Of a stretch of 64,000 bases of DNA, positions 56,436 to 64,000 are shown one piece after another. Each line of letters opens with the position of its first letter. Position 1 is the stretch's first letter. The stretch spans positions 226,769,628 to 226,833,627 of the forward strand of contig NC_053040.3 of assembly GCF_002575655.3 (NCBI RefSeq). Reading direction: 5' to 3'. The position numbers and the translations under genes were made by a program. This DNA comes from Aegilops tauschii subsp. strangulata (taxonomy: Eukaryota > Streptophyta > Magnoliopsida > Poales > Poaceae). The notes beneath the pieces were generated by a model. The model was not told where the DNA came from and made no database searches. It saw only the letters and a list, made by a program, of their open reading frames with translations.

Positions 56436-57475
56436 GTCTGTTCCCCCACCCTCTTGTCCAGCTCCTTCCTTGTTCTTTGATTAAGTGTTCTTAGTTCTGA
56501 CTAATTACGCACAACAAACCACCTGTGAGTAGTAAATCTGTAATGATAATCATAGTGATGCAAACTATTGTTTTTATTTTGTAATGAACTCATGCCCAAT
56601 TGTATCAGCTAGAAGCATGTTGGTCAGGTGTACTACTTCGTAGCAGTAGTAGTACTGCACAGATCAGTTAACACTTGGTCAGGTGTATGTTATCCTTGTT
56701 TGTTCTAATTTGCATTTCTCGTGATATTGTGTCCACATAATGCAAAAATAGCCTTGTTAATCTCATATATCTGCAATTTATGTGGTCAAAAGTTGTTCAG
56801 TTTTGTACATGACTATATTGGGTAGGTGTGTTTAAATTGTGTTAGTAGTAGGTATCCAATAGATTGGAATTCCCTGAGATGGTTTGAGAATCTAGGGTTC
56901 AGTTCTTAAGTGTTGGGTTTAAAATTCGAATACTAGATTGAGTTCTTCAGTTCTTAAGTGCACCACAAATTCCTATTTTTAGATTACTATGCTCTGTTTT
57001 TCAACATTTTCAGTTTTAGATTCAGTTCTTCAGTTCTTCAGTTCTTAAGTGCAGGCCTTGGAGATACGGTTCTAACAAAATGTAGCACATGGGCAGATAT
57101 GGTCCATTTATAGTAGATATGGTTCTAGCTGTATTTGCCATTTATAGTAGACATGGGCACATGGGCAGATATGGTCCATTTATAGTAGATATGGTTCTAG
57201 CTGTGTTTGCCATTTATATTAGACATGGGCACATGGGCGGATATGGTCCATTGTAGATAGAGTAGTAGTATTCCAAATTGAGGCCTTGACAAAGATAGAG
57301 TAGTAATATTCCAAGTGTTCACAAGTGCATTGCTTTTTTCTCACTTTCCCATCATAAATATCCACAAGTGCATTACTTTTTTTCTCACTTTTGCCATCAT
57401 AAACTTGGTTCTGTTCCAACTATGTCCAGTCATGTTTATGGTAACTTGTTGTTTAATTACAATGCTGCTTTTCAG
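56436..57475 (+). other. Intron-like spacer between eL38 fragment and B3 exons
   Basis: AT-rich, with a donor at its start (GGTCTGTTCC) and an acceptor at its end (GCTTTTCAG, 57467-57475). It contains a TTCAGTTCTTAAGTG repeat near 56900-57050, the 72-bp array at 57086, and a pair of about 50-base repeats (CACAAGTGCATT-CTTTTTTTCTCAC) near 57320 and 57372. No other gene is seen. Confidence 0.5.
57086..57260. repeat. 72-bp tandem repeat, about 2.4 copies
   Basis: CACATGGGC(A/G)GATATGGTCC starts at 57086, 57158 and 57230, exactly 72 bases apart. The units read on through TTTATAGTAGATATGGTTCT. Confidence 0.9.
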
Positions 57476-58458
57476 AGAAGTGAGATGGCTGGCTTGGAAG
57501 GTTTCGAGTTCTTCGAGATCGTAATTGAGAAATCTTGCAGTAGGCAGGTATATTCAAGACAATATATCCCCTTCACCCATCTCTTTATCATCACTCTGCT
57601 GTCTAGTGTTTGATTGGCACAATTAACCACTGCTTGACCCTCGCTGCAGAGGCTGCCTGACAAGTTTGGGAAGATGCTCGCCGGCCGTGAGCCCCACAAA
57701 GTGAAGCTGCAGGAGGCCGGCAGCGGGTGTCGCAGGCTGTGGGATGTGTTGGTGGTGTTCGACGGCGAAGGCCACATGTACCTAGGGCCCGGCTGGGAGC
57801 AATTCGCCCGCGCCCATGAGCTGCAGCTCGGTCACTTCCTTGTCTTCCGCTACAACAACGACGCCATGTTCACCGTGAAGATGTTCGACAACACCATGTG
57901 CCGCATGTACTACCAGCACGACGACGATGCCAGTAAGCTCTCTGCCTCTCTTCTTCCTGTCCTTTTGGCTTCCTCTACCAGCATGAGACAACACCATGTT
58001 CACACTTTGTTGCATTTGGCCAGGCAATGGGAGCAGCAGTGGGGATGACGAGGAGCAGAGTGGGCAAGAAGAGGAGCAGAGCGGGGATGACGAGGAGCAG
58101 AGCGGGGAAGAAGAGGAGTAGAGCGGGGAGGTGCAACCTATTCTGGCTCACGACGAACTTGCTATGGTGGTGGCCGATGACGACCCTGCTATGGTGGTGG
58201 CTGACGACGACCTCGCGATTGTGGTTCCTGACGCTGACCCTGCTATGGTGGCTGACGACGACCTCCCGATTGTGGTGCCTGACGACGACCTCGCGATGGT
58301 GGTGCCTAACGATGACCTCGCGATGGTGGTGGCGTCGGCGATCCCACTGCTGGGCGACAGGACAATGCCAATTGTGGTAGAGGAGTACATCCGCGTCGGC
58401 ATTCGCCACTTTGAGCGCATCAGGATGATGAAGGAGAATAAGGAGAAGAACGAGTGAA
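57476..58458 (+). CDS. B3 DNA-binding-domain protein gene carried in CACTA transposon
   Basis: Exons at about 57476-57547, 57650-57932 and 58024 onward, with GT/AG borders. The ATG at 57485 (MAGLEGFEFFEIVIEKSCS) gives a B3 domain of about 105 residues: FFEIVIEKSCSRQ, RLPDKFGKMLAGREPHKVKL, LWDVLVVFDGEGHMYLGPGW, then FARAHELQLGHFLVFRYNND and FTVKMFD. These match the plant-specific B3 fold that binds DNA in ARF/REM-type nuclear proteins. An acidic Asp/Glu/Gln/Ser stretch follows, ending at TAG 58119-58121, about 155 codons in all. Beyond the stop the same frame stays open to 58457 with DDDLAMVVP-type repeats. The B3 part shows no lesion, so it could be expressed. Alternative: a normal REM-like gene caught in a transposon rather than a working chimera. 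Confidence 0.7.
58150..58345 (+). repeat. In-frame Asp/Val repeat after the B3 stop
   Basis: Seven or so copies of a 27-36 base unit encode DDDLAMVVP-like motifs in the same frame as the B3 exon, downstream of the TAG at 58119. Frame retention through the array suggests it was coding until recently. Confidence 0.7.
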
Positions 58459-58679
58459 GATGTTAAGAAATCAAGTGGCAATGTTAAGCATGTTAATCTG
58501 AACATGTCAATGTTTAGTATGTCAGGTTTAAGCTTGTTAGTGTAAACCTCTTAAGTATGACAGTGTCAGCCAAGCTTGGTTTGAAATTGATGAAAATTGA
58601 AATTTTATGCATGCTCATGGATGCTCAAATTGACACCGACGGCCACATGTATCTCGCACTGACTATACTTGCTATTTAG

Positions 58680-59182
58680 GGTTCCATCGACGTCGAGGAA
58701 CCCCCTAACCCGCTCGTCCCCGGGCGCCCTCTCGTATGGCGACACAGGGTCGACGGGTCAGCACTTGGACTAGGGGATTCTCGGCATGGGCGACGGCGTC
58801 GGGACCGGCGGGACCCACTGGCTAAACCATCTACCCCCTCGGCGACAGGCGATCCACGACCATCTTCATTTTTTCTTTTTTCCTCTTCTTCTAGTTATTC
58901 TTCTTTTTTCAACTTTCTTCTTCTAATTATCTAAACCTAAACCTAGCACTAACCTAATCCTACCATTAACCTAAACCTATTAATAACACCAAAACCTAAA
59001 CAACAAATAACAATAGAAAAAACAAAAAAAGTTCACCTTTGCTCCGGCGGTGATGGAGGAGGCGGCGGGGTGGCGGCGCGGGATGGCGAGACTCAGGGGC
59101 GGCGGGGGCGGGGCGGCGGTGGCGGTGGGGGTCGGGGGCGGCTCGGCCCCGGGGGCGGAGGCGTGGGTGAGGTGAGGGCCGG

Positions 59183-59213
<31 letters not shown>

Positions 59214-59569
59214 GGGTCGCGGGCGCAGGCCCCTTTTTAGTTAGGTCAAAGGTCTTTGCCATTTGGTAGCAGACGGCAAAGAGCCTATCTAGTGGAGTGG
59301 GGCCGGTGGGAAACGGTCGTTAAAACGGCCACTTTTTTTGCCGTCTGTTGGCTGATAGCAAAGAATCTTTGTTGTCCGCTAGCAGGCGGCAAAGAAAGTG
59401 GCCGTCGGCTAGCAGACAGCAAACAGTAGGCTGACGGCAAACACCCTCTTTGTCGTCCGCTCTTTCTTTGCCGTCCGCTCTTTCTTTGCCGTCAGCTTTC
59501 TATAAGCGGATGGCAAAGACCTTCTTTGCCTTCAGCTAGCAGACGGCAAAGATCCTGATTCCAATAGTG
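58680..59569. mobile_element. Right end of a second CACTA family (TTTGCCGTC type)
   Basis: A GC-rich block, a CCTAAACCTA-rich block (58935-59005) and a field of TTTGCCGTC and AGACGGCAAAG inverted motifs (59250-59555) lead to CCAATAGTG at 59561-59569. On the minus strand this is CACTATTGGAATCAGGATC, a CACTA-class terminus. A (GA)n tract lies at 59183-59209. The left part of the element is missing. Confidence 0.75.
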
Positions 59570-59934
59570 ATACCTACCTATGGATTGAGTAAGATCCTTC
59601 AAGTAAGTTGTCATTAGTGCAAGTAATAAAAAATGCTCTCTAAATAGATCTATTGGTGTGAAGAAAATAAGCTTTATACGAACTTGTGATATGTAAGAAA
59701 TAAAAGCGACGGACTGCATAATAAAGTTCTTTATCACAAGCGGCAATATAAAGCGACATTCTTTTGCATCAAGATTTTGTACATCCAACCATAAAAGCGC
59801 ATGATAACCTCTGCTTCCCTCTGCGAAGGGCCTATCTTTTACTTTTATCTTCTACCCTTACAAGAGTCATGGTGATGATCACCTTTTCTTTTTATACTTT
59901 TTCCTTTTGCAAGCACTATGTGTTGGAGAGATCC

Positions 59935-59988
<54 letters not shown>

Positions 59989-60605
59989 ACTCGGATGTAG
60001 GTTATCATAAATTATTATTTTTGATATTACCCTTGAGGTAAAAGGTTGGGAAGCGAAACTATAAGCCCCTATCTTTCTCTGTGTCTGATTGAAACTTTGA
60101 ACCAATAAGTATCGCGTGAGTGTTATCAATTGTGAAAGACTAAATGATAGTTGAGTATGTGGACTTGCTGAAAAGCTCTTGAATTGACCCTTTCCGATGT
60201 TATGATAAATTGCAATTGCTTCAATGACTGAGATCATAGTTTGTTAGTTTTCAATGAAGTTTCTGATTCATACTTTACCTTGTGAACGAATTGGTACTTT
60301 AGCATAAGAAATTATATGACAATATATGTTGCTGTCCTAAAGATAATCATGATGCCCTCATGTCTGTATTTTATCTTATCAACACCTCTATCTCTAAACA
60401 TGTGGACATATTTTTCGATATCGGCTTTCGCTTGAGGACAAGCGAGGTCTAAGCTTGGGGGAATTGATACGTCCATTTTGCATCATGCTTTTATGTTGAT
60501 ATTTATTGCATTATGGGCTGTTATTACCTATTTAGGTACAATACTTATGCCTTTTCTCTCTTATTTTACAAGGTTTACATGAAGAGGGAGAAGACCAGTA
60601 GCTCA
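59570..60605 (+). mobile_element. Gypsy-class 3' fragment: internal end, PPT and LTR start
   Basis: Non-coding internal sequence ends with GAGGACAAGCGAGGTCTAAG and the purine tract CTTGGGGGAAT. It is followed by the LTR start TGATACGTCCATTTTGCAT at 60475, well known in abundant Triticeae Gypsy elements. Only about 130 bases of LTR remain before unrelated sequence near 60605. A (TA)25 tract lies at 59937-59986. No coding sequence is left. Confidence 0.8.
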
Positions 60606-61260
60606 CTATTGTAGGATGCTGCTAACGCGACACTACGATCAGAGACCCTTCAGCGAAACTGTGTGCGATGCAATAATCGCAAACGATGGTGTAAAAAAAC
60701 CATCAAAAAAGGTGCAAAACATTTGCGATGACGGATGCATCAAACACGGTTCAGATTTTAGTTGTGTGTGTGATGCAGGGCATATGGTTCAGTTCAATTA
60801 ACTGTTTGCGATGAGGAGGAACAAAAGAAACGGGCAGCCAGATGAAGGTGTGTGCGATATACAACATACGGTTCACTCGGGTGAACTGTTTGTGATTAGG
60901 CAACACAAAAGAAACGGCCAGCCAGATCAAGGTGTGTGCAATATACAGCATGCGGTTCACTCGGATGAACTGTTTGTGTTGAGACAAAAGAACAGAAACG
61001 GTTCAATATAACAAGATGTGTGTGATACGCGGCAAACAGATGTGTAATCAGAAATGTGTGCGAAGACTGATAATAATACACACGATTGCTTCTAATAAGA
61101 CGTGTGTGTTGTGCGATGGGATTGCATATAGAACAACAACAACAACAACAACATATATATATATATACAGCCGGTTTATTCTGATAATATTATCAGAATA
61201 GTTATTCTGATAACACTTCCGCACTGCACGCTCAATGCAAGTGCACGCCATTGTTTGAAC
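60606..61260. repeat. GTTTGCGATGAGG-type tandem repeats, microsatellite and small palindrome
   Basis: About three units of roughly 80 bases (CTGTTTG-GAT, CAAAAGAAACGG, CAGCCAGAT-AAGGTGTGTG, CGGTTCACTCGG) span 60799-61010. They look like CACTA subterminal repeats; a CACTACGATCAG string at 60632 could be the terminus. Further on lie (CAA)n at about 61133-61152, (TA)n at 61153-61167 and the perfect palindrome TTCTGATAATATTATCAGAA at 61179-61198, followed by a third half-copy. Confidence 0.6.
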
Positions 61261-61324
61261 CAAGTGTGCTGCAGTACTCACACGAGTGAACTTCGTGTCG
61301 AAAAAAACTGCATGCAGTGTTTTT

Positions 61325-62005
61325 CCGGTACTGTTTTCAATCTAATTTTTAATTGTTTATCAGAACGAGGCATATAATATACCTTTGAAAAGCTATTGAT
61401 TAGGCGCAACTTCTCCATGTTGAACACTTTTCGAGATTCCTCTCGGTTTAAGAGCAGTTTCAAAAATGGTGCGGCGGATGACGAGTGGCAGCGAGCGTAT
61501 TTTTATGATTTGTTCTAAACCTCTCATCGGAATAAGGCAAATGATACGCCGTTGGAAAGATATCATCGAGGCGCATCTTTTTCATATCTATTATTTTCTC
61601 TAATTCGTTGCGGTTTCAAAGCAGTTTCAAATTTACTAAATCGCGGAATTATGTTTTTTTGAAATTTTTGCAATTTTCGGTACTGTTTTCGCTCTAGTTT
61701 TAGAACCGTTTGTCAAAATGAGGCGTGTAATACATCGTTGGAAAGCTATGGACAAGGCGCAACTTTCATATGTAGGAATGGTTTTAAGTTAATTTTGAAA
61801 ATGGTTCGGTGGACGACGAGTGGCAGCGGTCGTTTTTCGCGATTTTTTTACAAACCACTTGTCGAAATGATTCAAATGATATGCCATTGGAAAGATATCG
61901 ACGAGACAAAACTTTTTCATGTAGAACACCCTCTCTAACTCCTTACGGTTTAATAGCAGTTTTAAAATTAGCGAAATGCGGAACACTCTGTTTTTCGCGA
62001 CACCC
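61325..62005. repeat. Higher-order degenerate repeat, about 360 bp with 180-bp subunits
   Basis: GGTACTGTTTTC-TCTA occurs at 61327 and 61678. Within each unit, two related halves carry the same string order: a CGxAATgAxxCxAATgATA segment, GTTGGAAAG-TAT, AGGCGCAACTTTTTCAT, then a CGGTTT-A-AGCAGTTT segment. Four diverged half-units cover the stretch. No coding potential is convincing. Confidence 0.65.
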
Positions 62006-63040
62006 AAATCGACGAGTGGACTTCATCCGACAGAAAACCGCACTGCTTTAGTTGAAAATCGCACTGCATCAGAGAGTCAAGTGAACTTCATGATTTCTGT
62101 TGTCGGACGTACATTTTGTCAAACGAGTTTTTGTTGTCTTTTTTTCAATTTTTTTGTGTACGAGTGGACCGCAGAGACGGGGCAAGTGAACCACGACATA
62201 TATCGAAGTAAACCGCATTACTATTGTTGTTTCGCTAATTTTTTCGCATTTTCATGTTGGGCACAAGTGAACACCATCACTCTCAAAAGTGAACCACATC
62301 GGAGGGCCAAACGCACTGCAGCGTTGCATTTGATATAGTGAACAATGGAGGAGTTTTATTATAGTGAACCACGTGGGAGAACAAAGTGAGCTTCAAAACA
62401 TATACTCTATATCTTTTCATTATTTTTAAACAGCCACACACACAGCCATTCGACGGTGGACCACAGAGTTTCACCATAGGCGAGTTTTTGTTGCCTTTTT
62501 CTTCTAACTTTTTTTATGAATCTGAGTGGACCGCGGAGATGAGTGCAAGTGAACCACATGAAGTGGAAAAGTGGTTTGCGACAGAGTCTAAGGGGAAAAG
62601 TGAAACTTCTAAGGCAGTGTGGTTTTGTCTTTTTTAAACTTCTTTGAAATTTACCTCGACTACATCATCAATGTTAATGAGTTGCATCAAAATTTATATT
62701 CTTACTAAGTGGTCCACTTAGCAATTCACAGTGAGCTGCGTCACATCGCTTTTTAACTAGCAAACTACCAAACCACTTCAAATATGCAAACATTGTTGTT
62801 TTTTTAAAAGAGAACCACCGGGACCCCACAACGAACTGCAATGATTTCCAATAAGTTTTGTCTATACAATATAAAGAAGTGAATCGTGGTAGCAGACGCC
62901 CGCAACGGATTGCAAAATTTTGCGTCTGTCGTCCCGCGGGCTGCACTGCAACGTCTTTGCCTCCGAACTGCGGAAAACAAAAATTGGAAGAACAGAAGGA
63001 ACACTCCGGCCACGCTGGTGGACTGCACGCATGTGCCTGC
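62006..63040. other. Low-information repeat-derived stretch
   Basis: Strings such as GTGAACCACATCGGAG, GTGGACCGCAGAGA and GAGTTTTTGTTGCC recur at irregular spacing, on the same theme as the flanking arrays. Open frames here are short and lack domains. No gene or element end is recognised. Confidence 0.4.
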
Positions 63041-63236
63041 TGCACTGCATCCGAGCACGCCACAAACTGCAGAGAGCGCCAGAGTGAGCTACAAACCATT
63101 CAGTTGTCTGCTGCACTGCATCCGAGCACGCCACAAACTGCAGAGAGCGCCAGAGTGAGCTACAAACCATTCAGTTGCCTGCTGCACTGCATCCGAGCAT
63201 GCCACAAACTGCAGAGAGCACCGAAGTGAGCTGCAA
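63041..63236. repeat. 71-bp tandem repeat, about 2.75 copies
   Basis: TGCACTGCATCCGAGCACGC starts at 63041, 63112 and 63183, exactly 71 bases apart. The first two copies are almost identical. Open frames across it are periodic translations of the repeat. Confidence 0.95.
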
Positions 63237-63379
63237 AGGGAGAACGGTGAGCACGGGGCGTCGATGTGTGCTGCTTCCGTCCATGGGGAGGGGTAATGGA
63301 TAGGAGCGAACTGCACTGGTCTATGGGCTAATCTGCTCTACCTAGGAGTGAACTCCCTGATTATAGTGACACGGAAATT

Positions 63380-64000
63380 TCAAAAGAGGAGCACAGAGAA
63401 CGGCAGCCGACATGCCCGCGCACTTCAGTGACCACCAGAGTGCACCACTAGTCGTGGCCGCCGGCGAGGGAGAAGGCACATGGGAGACCGCCAGCCACCC
63501 CGTGGTAGCCATCGCATGGAGGGGGAAACCGCTCCTGGTAGGCGGAGGGGCAACATGGGGCACCGGATCTGGCAGCGCGGCGTTGTGAGGGGGCTGCCGT
63601 GGCTTTGGATTCGTCGGTGGGGGGCCACCGCGGCCTGGATCTGGTGCCTCCTCGCGCTGGGAGGTGCCCTGGGGGCGCGACGACCACCGCGGTGCGCCAA
63701 CGAGGGGAGGATGGTCGCTGGCCGGTCGCGGCGGGGCGCAAGGAGGAGAGAGCCATGGAGGGCTTGCCGGCTCTGGGGAGGAGAGGGCCACGGTGACCTC
63801 GGTAGGCAGCGGGGAAGATGGATCCGGCTGCCGAGGAGGACGACAAACAGAGGCCGGGGCAGCCCGATCCGGCGAGAGGGATGCCGGGGACGGTCCAATC
63901 CGGCGGCAACGGAGGCCGGGGGCTGCCCGATTTGGCGGCGAGGGAGGCTGGGGGCGGCCGATCCGGCGACGAGGGATGCCGGGGATGACGGTGGTTGGTG
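63380..64000. other. GC-rich edge with short repeats, no recognised gene
   Basis: GC-rich, CpG-rich sequence with open frames on both strands (for example minus 63791-63342), which are Pro/Arg/Ala-rich composition artefacts. From 63867 a 30-40 base unit with GATCCGGCG-GAGGGATGCCGGG recurs about four times up to the window end. It could be a promoter or 5' region of a gene beyond the window, but nothing supports that directly. Confidence 0.45.

Larger units (their letters stand above)
47755..58660 (+). mobile_element. CACTA transposon carrying Tnp2 gene and captured host sequence
   Basis: The left terminus CACTACAAGAAATATGTCAA begins at 47755, followed by subterminal strings around AATGGTCATAA and TTGGTCAAAA (47755-48010). 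A Tnp2 transposase pseudogene (51405-55058), tRNA-like modules near both ends of the carried region, a nested solo LTR, an eL38 fragment and a B3-domain gene follow. The mirror terminus (TTGACATATTTCTTGTAGTG) was not found. The right border near 58660 is an estimate, just before sequence belonging to another CACTA family. Confidence 0.7.

Noticed and set aside
62858..63229. 123-codon frame near the right edge as a protein
   Set aside because: It is a translation of the 71-bp tandem repeat.
60799..63236. CRISPR array
   Set aside because: Repeats are contiguous tandem units without unique spacers, and the sequence is plant nuclear DNA.
63342..63909. Long Pro/Arg-rich minus-strand frames near the right edge
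   Set aside because: Several overlapping frames are open at once because of GC-rich composition; none has a domain.

Overview
The window is transposon-dense plant DNA, most likely from a Triticeae grass (wheat, Aegilops or barley group). This is inferred from the mix of element types: long Gypsy-class LTR retrotransposons, BARE/Angela-like Copia LTRs with a TGGCATCCGAGCC-type primer site, several CACTA transposons with different termini, and Stowaway, Tourist and hAT-type MITEs. I see no intact host gene. Almost every coding stretch is a decayed transposon gene, plus two captured pieces of host genes. Family names are given only where a feature in the sequence supports them.

Layout. 1-5810: minus-strand Gypsy element cut by the window edge, with its 5' LTR, a gag pseudogene and an accessory ORF on the opposite strand. 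5811-13234: a degenerate array of minus-strand, TATA-bearing promoter-like units with MITEs and smaller duplications. 13235-41337: two head-to-tail copies of a segment of about 10 kb. Each copy carries a multi-exon CACTA-type gene (Transposase_24-like) and ends in a CACTA subterminal region and terminus. Copy 2 is split by an 8.3-kb Gypsy element (29252-37571) that retains a target-site duplication and has gag and protease but no visible polymerase. 41338-45999: 3' part of another Gypsy element (accessory ORF, polypurine tract, long LTR with a 307-bp internal duplication). 46000-47753: Copia LTR plus primer site. 47755 to about 58660: CACTA transposon carrying a decayed Tnp2 transposase, three tRNA-like modules, a nested solo Copia LTR, a ribosomal protein eL38 fragment and a B3 DNA-binding-domain gene. 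About 58680-59569: the end of a different CACTA family (TTTGCCGTC subterminal repeats). 59570-60605: Gypsy 3' fragment. 60606-64000: several small tandem-repeat arrays and a GC-rich edge with no recognised gene.

How it fits together. The window reads as nested insertions and duplications. The best candidates for something new are the tandem 10-kb duplication, where MITE presence or absence gives an order of events; the repeated exon modules inside its gene; and the CACTA element that combines a transposase, pol-III-like tRNA modules and captured eL38 and B3 sequences. All gene calls come from reading translations and motifs by eye; no database search was run.
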